From assembly GCA_964510315.1 (NCBI GenBank), contig CAZEAP010000022.1, forward strand, positions 1 to 64,000: DNA of 64,000 bases. Direction: 5' to 3'. This document shows positions 40,823-50,497 of the stretch, piece by piece. Both the position numbers and the translations under genes were made by a program. How positions within the stretch are numbered: the stretch's first letter is position 1; every line of letters starts with the position of its first letter. The DNA is from CAZEAP01 sp964510315. Lineage in GTDB: Bacteria; Planctomycetota; Brocadiia; SM23-32. The notes beneath the pieces are model-generated. The model was not told the DNA's origin. It was given only the letters and a program-made list of their open reading frames with translations, and did no database searches.

Positions 40823-41545
40823 ATGTCGGACGCGTCCGTTCGCATAGGCACTTCCGGCTACCAGTACGACCACTGGAGCGGGGTTTTTTACCCCGAAGAG
40901 CTGCCCAAAGAGGAGTGGTTCGGCTACTTCGCGCAGCACTTCGACACCGTCGAGATCAACAACACCTTCTACGGTTTGCCGGAGGTTGAGACCTTCCAGA
41001 AGTGGCGGGAGCGCGCGCCCGAGGGGTTCTGCTACGTGCTGAAGTTCAGCCGCTACGGTACCCACCGTAAGCACCTGAAAGACCCCGAGGACACCATCGG
41101 CCTGTTCATGGAACGGGCACGGCATCTGCAGGGCCTGCTGGGCCCGATACTCGTGCAGCTCCGCCCCAACTGGCACGCCGACCGGGAGAGACTTGCTAAC
41201 TTCCTGGAAGCCGCGCCCGACGATCAGAGGTGGGCGGTGGAGTTCCGCGACCCGAGCTGGCTGCGTGAGGAGGTCTTCCAGGTCCTGGGCCACCACAACG
41301 CGGCGCTCTGCATCCACGACATGATCGAAGACCACCCCCGCGAGGTGACCGCCGACTGGGTCTACCTGCGGTTCCACGGGGCCGACACGTGGGGAGACTA
41401 CCCCTACCAGGCGCTTACCGCCGAAGCGCAGAGGATCAGGGATCACCTGGCCGACGGGCTGGACGTCTACGCCTACTTCAACAACGACGCGCGGGGCTTC
41501 GCCGTATCCAACGCCAAAGACCTCCGGCGCTACGTCGGGGGCTGA
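40823..41545 (+). CDS. DUF72-domain protein
   Basis: A 240-residue TIM-barrel-like protein. Motifs: VRIGTSGYQYDHWSGVFYP, FDTVEINNTFYGLP, FCYVLKFSRYGTH, GPILVQLRP, WAVEFRDPSWL and VYAYFNNDARGFA, all classical for DUF72 (YecE). Function unknown; it often neighbours repair genes. The ATG at 40823 is preferred; a TTG at 40814 overlapping the previous stop is the alternative. Confidence 0.88.
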   Translation: MSDASVRIGTSGYQYDHWSGVFYPEELPKEEWFGYFAQHFDTVEINNTFYGLPEVETFQKWRERAPEGFCYVLKFSRYGTHRKHLKDPEDTIGLFMERARHLQGLLGPILVQLRPNWHADRERLANFLEAAPDDQRWAVEFRDPSWLREEVFQVLGHHNAALCIHDMIEDHPREVTADWVYLRFHGADTWGDYPYQALTAEAQRIRDHLADGLDVYAYFNNDARGFAVSNAKDLRRYVGG

Positions 41546-41787
41546 AGGGCCCTGCTACAAGGGGCGCTGCCCAAAATGTCTTTCTGAGCGAGCGACTTCC
41601 AGCGAGCGAAGAATCTGTTCGTTCGGTTCAACGCACCTGGCCCGCCGAGGGCTTCGGTCCCGTGCCGTGGGCCTCCGGCACCGTGACGTGTCCTCCCTGG
41701 TCGGCGGATACGCCCGGTGCGAGGGTCATCGCGAGGCACGGCGTCACAAAAAGAGGGCAAGCTCTCATCCGCATATGCATCATCCGT
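41546..41787. repeat. Degenerate extragenic repeat
   Basis: A 242-base gap between convergent genes. It contains TCTTTCTGAGCGAGCG and GCGAGCGAAGAATCTG, a phrase resembling widespread 'TTCTGAGCGAAGCGAAGAATCT' type extragenic sequences, and small palindromes such as GCCGTGGGCCTCCGGC. No gene is supported. Confidence 0.4.
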
Positions 41788-42597
41788 TCAGAGGCGCCGT
41801 GCCATCTCGAGATAGAACTCTTGGATGCGTTCCTCGAAGGCGGCCGGGTTCAGCAGCGTCTCGGTATCCCTGGGGTCCCACCAGCCGATCTCGTTCAGGT
41901 GATCGGCCTCTATTTGGGTAACGAACAGATCGTCGCGCCAGGCGGCGGATTCGCGCGAGACGAGCCCGTCGTTGGGGCCTTCCTCCCGCTCGATGATCAG
42001 GTGTGAGGGCCGCAGGGGAGTGAAGGTCTTCTCGCGGGCTTTTACGCCCGTGTAGGTCATGTAACGGACGGCGTTTTTCCGCTCGAACTCTTCCCATCGC
42101 TCATTGAACTCGCGGCACGCCGAGGTGGTCAGCTCGCGGAAGCCGCTGATGTCCAGCCCGATGCGCCCGGCCAGGGGTATGAGGCGGTGCATGTTGCGGA
42201 GGCCCCAGTCGGCGAAGCTCGTGCCCAGGTGAGGCGTTCCGACAGTGGAGAGGGAAGCCACGCGGTGCTCCATCTGGTACTCACAGATCATCCGCCGCGC
42301 GTCGAGCCCGCCCATGCTGTGGGCGATGATGTGGACCCGGCTGAAGCGGCGGAAGCCCTCAGTGATACGGTCGAGTTCGGCCCGTAGTTCCCGCGCCCGT
42401 CGCTCCAGGCTGCCAGCCCAGCTCACCGATGAGTGGAATGCCTGGAACCCGTGCCGCCGGAGGGCGCTGCCCACCTTCCGGAAGTAATGGAAACGATCGT
42501 CCGCCGCCTGGTCCGTCCGGAAAGTCGTGTTCATCAGCAGGTCAAAACGGCAGATTCCGTGGGCGAGAACGATGGGGTATTTGCCCGGGGACGCCAT
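41788..42597 (-). CDS. Alpha/beta-hydrolase lipase
   Basis: A 269-residue triacylglycerol lipase-like enzyme. It opens with YPIVLAHGICRFD (oxyanion hole HG), has the nucleophile elbow IIAHSMGGLDAR, TVGTPHLGTSFADW after it, an acid in EGPNDGLVS and a final His in ADHLNEIGWW. This order is that of bacterial lipases and PHB-type esterases. No signal peptide is seen. It stands alone, divergent from the large operon at 42932. Confidence 0.82.
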   Translation of the reverse strand: MASPGKYPIVLAHGICRFDLLMNTTFRTDQAADDRFHYFRKVGSALRRHGFQAFHSSVSWAGSLERRARELRAELDRITEGFRRFSRVHIIAHSMGGLDARRMICEYQMEHRVASLSTVGTPHLGTSFADWGLRNMHRLIPLAGRIGLDISGFRELTTSACREFNERWEEFERKNAVRYMTYTGVKAREKTFTPLRPSHLIIEREEGPNDGLVSRESAAWRDDLFVTQIEADHLNEIGWWDPRDTETLLNPAAFEERIQEFYLEMARRL

Positions 42598-42870
42598 AGC
42601 TTGCTCTTCACCCGCCGAAAGCCTGGATGGAGGACATTATGGCGGGATGCACCGTCGGCCTCAACGGGAGGGGAGCTTGAGTCAGGCCGAGTCTGCCCCG
42701 AGCGCAACTCCCTGCCGGATCAACTCCCCCAAAGCGAAAGGCGGCGCGGGCAGTGCCACGGTGCCGCGCGACCCCGCCGGAGGCGGGCAATCACGCCCGA
42801 GGCGCACAAGCTTCGAGGTCGCAGTGACGGGCCATCTGTGTGTGTTCGGCGCCGGGCCGGACCCGGCGGA
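42598..42870. repeat. Intergenic region with a diverged dispersed-repeat copy
   Basis: Between divergent genes. The 21 bases at 42766-42786 (starting GCGCGACCCC) are identical to 9662-9682, followed by CTTCGAGGTCGCAGTGACGGGCCAT, close to CTTCCAGGTCGCAGTGCCGGGCCAT at 26 kb. No gene is supported. Confidence 0.6.
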
Positions 42871-42900
42871 TTGGCGGTCTCCGGGGGTCACTGCTAAAAT
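42871..42900 (+). promoter_or_regulatory. Candidate promoter of the MoxR/BatA-type operon
   Basis: TTGGCG at 42871-42876, 18 bases, TAAAAT at 42895-42900. It lies 31 bases before the chosen GTG start and argues against the ATG at 42899, which overlaps the -10 box. Confidence 0.45.
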
Positions 42901-42931
42901 GTGGACATACTCACGCAGGAGAGATGCCAGG

Positions 42932-44782
42932 GTGAGCCGAAGGTTTCTTACCGTCCTGTGGGCGCTGGCGGTGCTGTCCGCCGCGCCCCCCGCCCGCGCC
43001 GCCGATATGGTCGGCGGGCTGTTCGTCTCCACGACGCCCGCGGGCGCGGAGATATACATCAACGGTGAACTGCGGGGCGTATCCCCGTGCGGTATGGCGG
43101 ACATTCCCCTGGGCGAGGCGGAAGTGACGGCACGGATGCAGGGCTATGCCCCCTCGAGCGGGAAAGTGCGGGTCAGGGGAGGCCGCACCGCGCGCGTCCG
43201 CCTGCGCCTGCAGAAGCTGAAGAAGGTGGGCAGCCTGATCGTGCTCATCGACCCGCCGGGGGCGAGGATCGCCGTCGATCGCGTGCCCGCCGGACGCACC
43301 CCGGTCGTCGTTCGGAACGTATCCGCCGGCTCCCATCGCGTCACCGTCAGCGCTGAGGGATACCGACCCCGGCACGCCGAAGTCACGGTGGTGGCCGGCA
43401 GGCGCCGCGTGCTGAAAGGCCGGCTCCAGCGGACGCCGGGAAATGCCCCGGAGGAGCCGCCGTCCGAAGATCGGCCCGCCGGCGCCGATCTGCGCCCCGA
43501 GCAGGCTCCCCTTCCGGGGGACCTGCCCGACGAAGCCGCCCTTCAGGCGGCGACGGCCGCCGCCCGAGCCAGGGACTACGCGGCCGCCCTCGGCCGGCTG
43601 GAAGGGATGGCCCGGGACGAAGATGCGTCCGAACACGCGCGAGCCGTTGCCCGGGACCGCCGCGTCCTCGCCAAGGTGGCAGGGCTGGTCGGCGCGGCCG
43701 TTGAAGTGCTGCGATCCCGGGAAGGGGAGGACGCTGCGCTGTCCCTGCACGGCGGGCTTCCCGTGGAGGGAACCATCTGCGGAGTTTCGGACGAGGAGGT
43801 CGTGCTGGCGACCGCCCGCCGCGAGGTGAACATCCCGCTGAAGCGATTGGACGCCGAGCAGATCGTGAAGCTGGCTTCCGAGCGCTACGATCCGGGAGAA
43901 GCGGGGTCCCACACCCGGTTCGCGCTGTTTTATGCCTGCGACGGCCGCTTCGAGAAGGCGTACGAGGAACTGCGCCGCGCTGAACGGATGGGGGCGGAGA
44001 TAGAGAGCGCCCTGAGCTACGTCCGCGCCAGGCACCTGTGGGCCGCCGCAGTGGAGAGGGCCGGCACATCCGCGGCGCTCGCCGCCCGCGCCGTCCTCTC
44101 CGAAGAGGCTCCCGGCGCCCCGGAGCGTCCGGTCCGCGTGCTGGTCGACCTGCGTCACGGGACCGCGGCGCCACGGCTGCGGCAGGCGCCGGGGGGCGCG
44201 GGCTTCCGTGCGGAAAGGCTCGACGGCCTCATCGAGGCGGGGCGGCTGGAAGAAGGCGACGTGCTTTTCGTCCGGGAGGCCGACGGCGGGCAGCACGCTT
44301 CCTGGGACCGTCGGGAAGTTCAGGCCGTGCTGGACTTCGTCCGTTCCGGCGGCGGCCTGGTGGTGATCGCCGCCCGGCGGCCGGAGGAAGCCCCCGGCTC
44401 GGGGAGCCCCCTGCTCAGATGGCTCGGCGTTCGGATCGGGCGAGAGGGGCTTGCTTTGAGCGATGAGGCGCCGGACGGCTACCCCGCGGAGCGTTTCGTC
44501 GCCTATCCGACCCGCCCCACTCATCCGGTAGTCGCCGGGGTTCGGCGTGCCCTCTTCCCCCGGTCGGCGCCCGCGCTGGAGGTCGGTGGCGCAGCCCGTC
44601 CGGTCCTGGTGGCCGACAGGTTCGTTTTGACGGGGGAGGAGGGAGAGTCCGGCGTCGTGCTGGGAGCGGCCGGAGTCTACGGCAAAGGGCGTTTTGTCGT
44701 GTTCGCGGGCGCAGCTCTCGCCGGAGAGAAAGTCCTCGTGCGGAACGCCGTCTCGTGGGCCGCCGGAGGGGCGGAGCGCTGA
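42932..44782 (+). CDS. Secreted PEGA-domain protein with C-terminal DUF4159/ThuA-like region
   Basis: A 616-residue exported protein. A signal peptide (about 1-23, LTVLWALAVLSAAPPARA) is followed by two PEGA repeats (about 27-100 and 103-170), each with STTPAGAEIYINGELRG or DPPGARIAVDRVPAGRTP. After a linker and a helical repeat-like region comes a domain from about 400 (VRVLVDLRHG, VLDFVRSGGGLVVIAAR, YGKGRFVVFAGAALAGE) like class I glutaminase-fold domains in DUF4159 proteins. GTG start chosen by AGGAGA eight bases upstream. First gene of the operon; likely cell-surface or periplasmic. Confidence 0.7.
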   Translation: MSRRFLTVLWALAVLSAAPPARAADMVGGLFVSTTPAGAEIYINGELRGVSPCGMADIPLGEAEVTARMQGYAPSSGKVRVRGGRTARVRLRLQKLKKVGSLIVLIDPPGARIAVDRVPAGRTPVVVRNVSAGSHRVTVSAEGYRPRHAEVTVVAGRRRVLKGRLQRTPGNAPEEPPSEDRPAGADLRPEQAPLPGDLPDEAALQAATAAARARDYAAALGRLEGMARDEDASEHARAVARDRRVLAKVAGLVGAAVEVLRSREGEDAALSLHGGLPVEGTICGVSDEEVVLATARREVNIPLKRLDAEQIVKLASERYDPGEAGSHTRFALFYACDGRFEKAYEELRRAERMGAEIESALSYVRARHLWAAAVERAGTSAALAARAVLSEEAPGAPERPVRVLVDLRHGTAAPRLRQAPGGAGFRAERLDGLIEAGRLEEGDVLFVREADGGQHASWDRREVQAVLDFVRSGGGLVVIAARRPEEAPGSGSPLLRWLGVRIGREGLALSDEAPDGYPAERFVAYPTRPTHPVVAGVRRALFPRSAPALEVGGAARPVLVADRFVLTGEEGESGVVLGAAGVYGKGRFVVFAGAALAGEKVLVRNAVSWAAGGAER

Positions 44783-44804
44783 TCCCCGCGGGCGGCCCAA
44801 AGAG

Positions 44805-44834
44805 TTGCTCCCCGCCGCCGCAGCCAATATGATA
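44805..44834 (+). promoter_or_regulatory. Candidate internal promoter
   Basis: TTGCTC at 44805-44810, 18 bases, TATGAT at 44829-44834, 63 bases before the next start codon. It may give the MoxR part of the operon its own transcript. Confidence 0.4.
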
Positions 44835-44896
44835 AGGGATGGACGAAGTCGGTATGTCCCCGGCAGTCTCCCTTCCGCATGCCTCGGGGAAAGGCC

Positions 44897-46399
44897 ATGA
44901 GAAAGCTGATCCTCCTCGGGCTGCTATTGCCCGCCGCCGTCTGTGCCGCCGAGTTCAACGTGCCGAAGGGCCCGTGCGGCTCCGCACCGCCGGCGAAACC
45001 GCACCGGAGGAAGGGCGGGGAGAGCTTCCCACCTCTTCCGCTACCGGCCACGCCCCTGCGGAGAACCGAGAAGAAGCGTCCGCCGGCGCCGCCCCCGCTG
45101 GTGGCCAAGATTCAGTACGGCCGGATCAAGGAGGTCCGCCGTGACGGGGAAACCATCCGCTATTACGACTGGAACAAGGACCCCGGCGACGTCCCGATGC
45201 TCGTGAACCTGGCGAACCGTGCGCTGGACGTCCGCTACACCCACAAGAGGGGGCCGTTGAAGAGCTTTCCCCCCGACCCGGCGCGCTTCCCGGTCTACTA
45301 CTTCACCGGGAGCGACGATTTCAGTCTCTCGGACCAGCAGGTCGCCCATCTCCGGGAGTTCTTGCAGCGGGGCGGCACGGTCTGGGGGGATGCGTGCTTC
45401 GGGGACCCCGATTTCTTCGGCGCTTTCACCCGGGAGATGGGGCGCGTGCTGCCCGGCCGGGAGTGGCGACCGCTGAGTTCCGATCACCCTCTCTATCACT
45501 GCCACTACGAGATCGAGGAGGTCGAGTACACCCGCGAGGTGCCGGAGGCCGACGGCACGCTCGGGCCGCCCGTCGTGATGGGGCTGGATTTGGGCGACCG
45601 GACGGCCGTCCTGCTTTCCCGTTACGACCTGAGCTGCGGCTGGGACGGCCACATCAGGGAGGGCGCCTACAGCGTCCACCCGGAGCACGCGCGTCGCCTG
45701 GGCGTCAACATGGCGGCCTACGCGCTGGGCACCTGGGAGCTGGCCGCCTTCCAGGGCACGGCGAAGGTCTTCTACGAGGCGGGAGAACGCGAGGGCGGGG
45801 AGTTCGTCCTCGCCCAGGCCAGGTTGACCGGTAACTGGGATACCCAGCCCAACGCGCTGGCCAATCTCCTGAAGGCGGTGGCCTCGCGCACGAGCACGGA
45901 GGTGAAGTTCCGGCGCCGGGCCGTCGATCTGACTTCCAGCCAGCTCCAGCAGTATCCGTTCCTGTATCTTACGGGACGGCAGGGATTTACCCTGGACGAA
46001 CAGCAGGTGCGGGCCCTCCGGCGTTTCCTAACCAGCGGGGGATTTCTGCTGGCCGCCCCCAGTGCCGGGCGACGGGAGTTCAACGTGGCTTTCCGAAGGG
46101 AGATCGGCCGAGTGCTCCCGAACCACAGCCTGGACCGGCTGCCGCCGGACCACCCGGTTTACACGGTCTTCCACAACATAAGCGGCGTTAGCTACAGCGA
46201 TTACACGCAGGCTTCGGGCGAGGATTCGCCCTCCCACCCGCTCGAGGGCATCCAGCTCGGCGGGGTAACCGCGGTGATCCACTGCCCGTGGGGGCTGGGC
46301 GGATGGCGGGGTTTTGACCACCCGTTCGGGCGCTCGGTCGCCGCGCCCGACGCCCTCGACCTCGGAGTCAACATCGTTCTCTACGCCCTGACGCATTGA
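44897..46399 (+). CDS. Exported protein with two tandem DUF4159 domains
   Basis: A 500-residue protein with signal peptide (1-18, ending AVCAAEF). Two copies of DUF4159 follow. The first (about 65-275) has IQYGRIKEVRRDG, FPVYYFTGSDDFSLSDQQ and SDHPLYHCHYEIEEV; the second (about 290-500) has YPFLYLTGRQGFTLDEQQ, SGGFLLAAPSAG and PDHPVYTVFHNISGV. Most family members have one copy. Function unknown; always near MoxR/BatA-type genes in planctomycetes. ATG at 44897 chosen for GGGGAAAGG upstream and a clean signal peptide. Confidence 0.8.
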   Translation: MRKLILLGLLLPAAVCAAEFNVPKGPCGSAPPAKPHRRKGGESFPPLPLPATPLRRTEKKRPPAPPPLVAKIQYGRIKEVRRDGETIRYYDWNKDPGDVPMLVNLANRALDVRYTHKRGPLKSFPPDPARFPVYYFTGSDDFSLSDQQVAHLREFLQRGGTVWGDACFGDPDFFGAFTREMGRVLPGREWRPLSSDHPLYHCHYEIEEVEYTREVPEADGTLGPPVVMGLDLGDRTAVLLSRYDLSCGWDGHIREGAYSVHPEHARRLGVNMAAYALGTWELAAFQGTAKVFYEAGEREGGEFVLAQARLTGNWDTQPNALANLLKAVASRTSTEVKFRRRAVDLTSSQLQQYPFLYLTGRQGFTLDEQQVRALRRFLTSGGFLLAAPSAGRREFNVAFRREIGRVLPNHSLDRLPPDHPVYTVFHNISGVSYSDYTQASGEDSPSHPLEGIQLGGVTAVIHCPWGLGGWRGFDHPFGRSVAAPDALDLGVNIVLYALTH

Positions 46400-46446
46400 C
46401 GCCCCGGCCCTCACCTCATTCGAAGACAACCGTGGGAGAGAATACT

Positions 46447-47505
46447 TTGAGCACCGGAGAACGGACCAATGCCGGCAGAGAAAGCGCCCGGGCGCTGATC
46501 GAACGCTTCGGCGCGCTGCGCCGGACGCTGCTGAGCGAGATAAAGAAGGTGATCGTCGGGCAGGACGAAGTGCTGGAGCAGATACTGATCACCCTGTTCT
46601 GCCGGGGGCACGCGCTGGTGGTCGGCGTTCCCGGCCTGGCCAAGACGCTCATCGTCCGCACGCTGGCACGATGCCTCGACCTGGACTTCAAACGCATCCA
46701 GTTCACCCCCGATCTGATGCCCAGCGACATCACGGGCACCGAGGTGTTGGAGATCGACCCGGAGACCGGCGAACGCCGCTTCCGCTTCTCCCACGGTCCG
46801 ATCTTCACCAACATTCTCCTGGCCGATGAGATCAACCGCACCCCGCCGAAGACGCAGGCCGCACTGCTGGAATCGATGCAGGAGTACTCGGTGACGGTCG
46901 GCGGCCAGACCCACCACATCGAGCAGCCCTTCTTCGTGCTCGCCACGCAGAATCCCATCGAGCAGGAAGGCACCTATCCGCTGCCGGAGGCCCAGCTCGA
47001 CCGGTTCATGCTGAACATCCTCATCGACTATCCGGCGCGGGCGGAGGAGGTGGAGATATTCCGCCTGACCACCATGGACGAGTTGCCGGAGGCCGCCGCG
47101 GTGCTGGACGGCCGCCGGATACGGCAGATCCAGAAGGTCGTGCGCAAAATGCCGGTCAGCGACCACGTGCTGGAATACGTGGCCGAGCTGGTCCGCGCCA
47201 CCCGTCCGGGAGCCCCGGAGGCGCCCCCGCTGGTCGGGCAGTACGTCGAGTGGGGCGCGGGACCGCGGGCCGGGCAGTACCTGGTGCTGGGAGCGAAGGC
47301 CCTGGCGCTCATGGACGGACGCTACAACGTCTCCTGTTCGGACGTGCGCCGCGTCGCCCATCCGGTGCTCCGGCATCGTATCTTCACCAACTTTACGGCC
47401 GACAGCGAGGGCGTGGACGTGGAGGAGGTCGTTGAGCGGCTGCTGGAGACGGTGGAGGAACCCGACGAGAATCTCTATGCCGACCGGACCCGTGAAGCCG
47501 ACTGA
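46447..47505 (+). CDS. MoxR-family AAA+ ATPase
   Basis: A 352-residue ATPase. Walker A is GVPGLAKT, Walker B ILLADEINR, with PKTQAALLESMQEYSVTVGG, ATQNPIEQEGTYPLPEAQLDRF (in part) and a C-terminal lid including YVEWGAGPRAGQYL. MoxR ATPases act as chaperones for vWA-domain partners, which are encoded directly downstream (DUF58 and two vWA proteins). Start taken at TTG 46447 with GGGAGAG before it; a TTG at 46396 overlapping the previous stop is possible. Confidence 0.93.
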   Translation: MSTGERTNAGRESARALIERFGALRRTLLSEIKKVIVGQDEVLEQILITLFCRGHALVVGVPGLAKTLIVRTLARCLDLDFKRIQFTPDLMPSDITGTEVLEIDPETGERRFRFSHGPIFTNILLADEINRTPPKTQAALLESMQEYSVTVGGQTHHIEQPFFVLATQNPIEQEGTYPLPEAQLDRFMLNILIDYPARAEEVEIFRLTTMDELPEAAAVLDGRRIRQIQKVVRKMPVSDHVLEYVAELVRATRPGAPEAPPLVGQYVEWGAGPRAGQYLVLGAKALALMDGRYNVSCSDVRRVAHPVLRHRIFTNFTADSEGVDVEEVVERLLETVEEPDENLYADRTREAD

Positions 47506-47514
47506 GCCGACCTG

Positions 47515-48414
47515 ATGGGCAAGGCATTCAAAAGCAAGTACTATGAGCCGGAGAAGCTGGCCCGTGTCCGCAACCTCCAGTTGCTCGCCAGAACCGTGGT
47601 GGAGGGCTACATCAGCGGACTCCACTGCAGCCCGTTCAAAGGACTGAGTTCGGAGTTCGCCGAGTATCGCGAATACCTTCCCGGCGACGACCTGAAGCAC
47701 TTCGACTGGCGCGTCTTCGCCCGCACCGACAAGCGCTATGTCCGGGAGTACGAGGAAGAGACCAACCTGACCTGCACGCTGCTGCTGGACGCCAGCGGGT
47801 CGATGGCCTACGGCTCGGGGGAGCTGACGAAGTTCGACTACGGCGCCTGCCTGGCCGCCGCCCTCACCTACCTGATGGTCCAGCAGAGGGACAAGGTCGG
47901 CCTCGTGCTGTTCGGCCGCGAGGTGCGCCGAAGGGTCCCTCCCCGCAGTACCCCCGCCCACATGAAGTACCTCCTGGAGGAACTCGAAACCGCCGAGCCG
48001 GGGGGCGAGACCGGCATCGGTCCCTGCCTTCATTCGATCGCCGAGAGCCTCCGGCGTCGCGGCCTCGTGGTCGTTCTCAGCGATCTGCTGGACGATCAGG
48101 ACGCCGTGATGAAGGCGCTGAATCACTTCCGCCACGACCGCAACGAGGTGCTGGTCTTCAACCTGTTCGATCCGGCCGAGGCGCAACTGCCCGGGGACGG
48201 ACTCGTCGAGTTCGTGGACATGGAGAACCGCAAGTCCATGCAGGTCCGCACGAACGTGATCCGAGAGGAATACCGGCGGAAGTTCGATGATTTCGTCGGC
48301 TCCTACCGGCGCGACTGCGCCGCCGGCCACATGGACTACCAACTGGTCACCACCGACACCCCCTTCGAACTCATGCTGAGCGCCTATCTGCGGAGTCGTG
48401 AACGCTACAGATGA
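47515..48414 (+). CDS. DUF58-domain protein (vWA-like)
   Basis: A 299-residue cytoplasmic protein. The DUF58 signature GLSSEFAEYREYLPGDDLKHFDWRVFART (seen across residues about 43-70) is followed by the vWA-type metal site LLLDASGSM (DxSxS) and LVVVLSDLLDD. Usual partner of MoxR. Its end overlaps the next gene by four bases. Confidence 0.93.
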   Translation: MGKAFKSKYYEPEKLARVRNLQLLARTVVEGYISGLHCSPFKGLSSEFAEYREYLPGDDLKHFDWRVFARTDKRYVREYEEETNLTCTLLLDASGSMAYGSGELTKFDYGACLAAALTYLMVQQRDKVGLVLFGREVRRRVPPRSTPAHMKYLLEELETAEPGGETGIGPCLHSIAESLRRRGLVVVLSDLLDDQDAVMKALNHFRHDRNEVLVFNLFDPAEAQLPGDGLVEFVDMENRKSMQVRTNVIREEYRRKFDDFVGSYRRDCAAGHMDYQLVTTDTPFELMLSAYLRSRERYR

Positions 48415-50486
48415 TCCATCTGCTGTGGATATCTCTGGCCGTCCCCGTGCTCATCCACCTGGTGCATCGTCGGCGCGCCGTGCGGATGCCCTTCAGCACG
48501 CTCCGTTTCCTGCGGATGGTGGACCAGCGGGTGGCGCGCCGTCACCGGCTGAAGGAGCTGCTTCTTCTGGCCGCCCGGATTCTGCTGCTTGGGGCGGTGG
48601 TCGGCGCACTTTACCAGCCCGTGGTTGGCTCGGGCGCCGGAGCAGGGGGGCACGTGCCGACGGCCGTCTGCATCGTGCTGGACAACACCGCCAGCATGCG
48701 CGCGGTGAGCGGAGGGACCATGGGCTTCGAAAGGGCACGAAAGGCGGCCTCCGCCGTGCTGGAAGGGCTGGAGCGGGGCGACGGCGCGTGCATTGTGCCG
48801 TTTGACGCAGCGAGGTCCGCCGAACTCAGCACCGACCTGGAGACCGTGCGCAGCCGACTGGAAACCTTCGAGTGCGGCTACGGCGCCGCTCCGGCCGCCG
48901 ATGCCCTGAACCGGGCTTTCAAGGCCCTCGGGCAGGCCACGCAGCCGGCCCGGGAGGTCTACGTGCTCTCGGACTTCCAGAGGTCGGCCTGGGAGTCCCT
49001 CCCGGATCGGTTCGGCGAAACCGCGGCGGCCGAGGCGCCGCTCTACCTGGTCGACGTCGGCCGGGAAGTGACCGAGAACCTGGCCCTGCGGGACGTCCGG
49101 TTCGGCCCCGGTTTGCAGGTGACCGGTTCGCCCACGGAGGTGTTCTGCACGGTGGAGAACACGGGCGCCCGCGACATGGCGCACGCGGCGGACATGCTGG
49201 TCGACGGCAGCGGAGTGGCACAGGCGGACGTCCGGCTGGCGGCCGGGGGCGTCCGCCGGATCAAGCTCCGCCACGCCTTCAGGCGGCCCGGATGGGTCGC
49301 CGGCGAGGTGCGCCTGGAGCCGGACCAGTTCGCGCCGGACAACTCCCGTTACTTCGCGGTCGCCGTCCGGGAGAAGCTCCCCGTCCTGCTGGTCAACGGC
49401 GACCCCTCCGGGGTGGCCTACGAGGATGAGACCTTCTACCTGGACCTGGCCCTGAGGGCGCCCGCCCGGAGCGGCGAAGCCACCTCTCCGGTGAGCACGA
49501 CCACCGTCGAGCCGGGGCGGCTGGAGCGCCTCCGGCTCGACGACTACGCCTGCGTGGTGTTGGCCAACGTGAGGCGCCTCTCCGAGGGGTTGACCGAAAG
49601 GCTCAGCCGGTATGTCAGGAACGGTGGCGGCCTTATCGTTTTCCTCGGCGACCGGGTCGAGATCGAATCCTACAACCGGGGGATCGCGCGGGACCTGATG
49701 GGGGTCGAGTTCGGGGGGATAGCGCGCTCCGAAGACGGGTTGCCCATCCGCCGGATCAACGCCGGCCATCCGGTCTACCACGGTCTGGCGGAGCGGATGG
49801 ACTTCCGGCGCACGGCGGTCCGGGCATTCTACCGCGCCTCTCCAGGTGAGGGAGTTGTAGCGCTGGCCGAACTAAGCGACGGGCCCCTGCTGCTGGAGCG
49901 GGAAGTGGGCGCGGGCCTGTGCATCGCCTGCACGAGCACGGCCGACATGGGCTGGAACAACCTGCCGGCCACCCCTTCTTTTCTTCCCCTGATTCACCAG
50001 TTGATCTACCGGGCCGCCGGCTCCGCCCGTGCCGAGGAACAGATCACCGTCGGCATGCCCTGCAAGATAGACGTTCCCCCGTCGGAGGAACCCGTGGAGG
50101 TCCGGTTCTACGGGGTCGAGGCGGAAGAAGAACCACTGGCGAGAAAGACCGTTGAGCCGGCGGACCGACCCACGACGGTTACATTTGAGGGGACCGGAAA
50201 GCCGGGCATCTACCGTGCTGTCTGGCGGGCGGCAGGAGCGCAGCGCGAACGCCTCTTCGCGGTGAACATCCCTCGGGAGGAGAGCCGACTGGAGCGGATG
50301 CCGCCGGCGCAGCTCAAGGACGCGCTCAAGGCCGAGAAGGTTCGCGTCCTGGCTGGGGCAGATTTCTCGCGGGACGTCCTCCGGCGGGAACGGGAAGGCT
50401 TTCCGCTGTGGAACTACCTGTTCGCCGCCGGGCTGGTTTTGCTTGTCGTGGAGAGCTGGGTCGCCAACGTCTGGCTGAAGCACTGA
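48411..50486 (+). CDS. BatA-like membrane protein with vWA domain
   Basis: A 691-residue protein with the typical BatA start: a membrane helix (1-16), HRRRAVRMPFSTLRFL, a second helix (about 45-65), then a vWA domain whose metal site reads VLDNTASM (DxTxS rather than DxSxS). A central region with GGGLIVFLGDRVEIESYN resembles the glutaminase-like fold, and a C-terminal membrane helix (about 660-682) closes the protein. Probable partner of MoxR in envelope functions. Overlaps DUF58 gene (ATGA). Confidence 0.85.
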   Translation: MIHLLWISLAVPVLIHLVHRRRAVRMPFSTLRFLRMVDQRVARRHRLKELLLLAARILLLGAVVGALYQPVVGSGAGAGGHVPTAVCIVLDNTASMRAVSGGTMGFERARKAASAVLEGLERGDGACIVPFDAARSAELSTDLETVRSRLETFECGYGAAPAADALNRAFKALGQATQPAREVYVLSDFQRSAWESLPDRFGETAAAEAPLYLVDVGREVTENLALRDVRFGPGLQVTGSPTEVFCTVENTGARDMAHAADMLVDGSGVAQADVRLAAGGVRRIKLRHAFRRPGWVAGEVRLEPDQFAPDNSRYFAVAVREKLPVLLVNGDPSGVAYEDETFYLDLALRAPARSGEATSPVSTTTVEPGRLERLRLDDYACVVLANVRRLSEGLTERLSRYVRNGGGLIVFLGDRVEIESYNRGIARDLMGVEFGGIARSEDGLPIRRINAGHPVYHGLAERMDFRRTAVRAFYRASPGEGVVALAELSDGPLLLEREVGAGLCIACTSTADMGWNNLPATPSFLPLIHQLIYRAAGSARAEEQITVGMPCKIDVPPSEEPVEVRFYGVEAEEEPLARKTVEPADRPTTVTFEGTGKPGIYRAVWRAAGAQRERLFAVNIPREESRLERMPPAQLKDALKAEKVRVLAGADFSRDVLRREREGFPLWNYLFAAGLVLLVVESWVANVWLKH

Positions 50487-50497
50487 GGAGGGCGGGC

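Noticed and set aside
41546..41787. Small minus-strand gene in the gap after DUF72
   Set aside because: The frame reads through an extragenic-repeat phrase and palindromes and has no RBS or recognisable domain.
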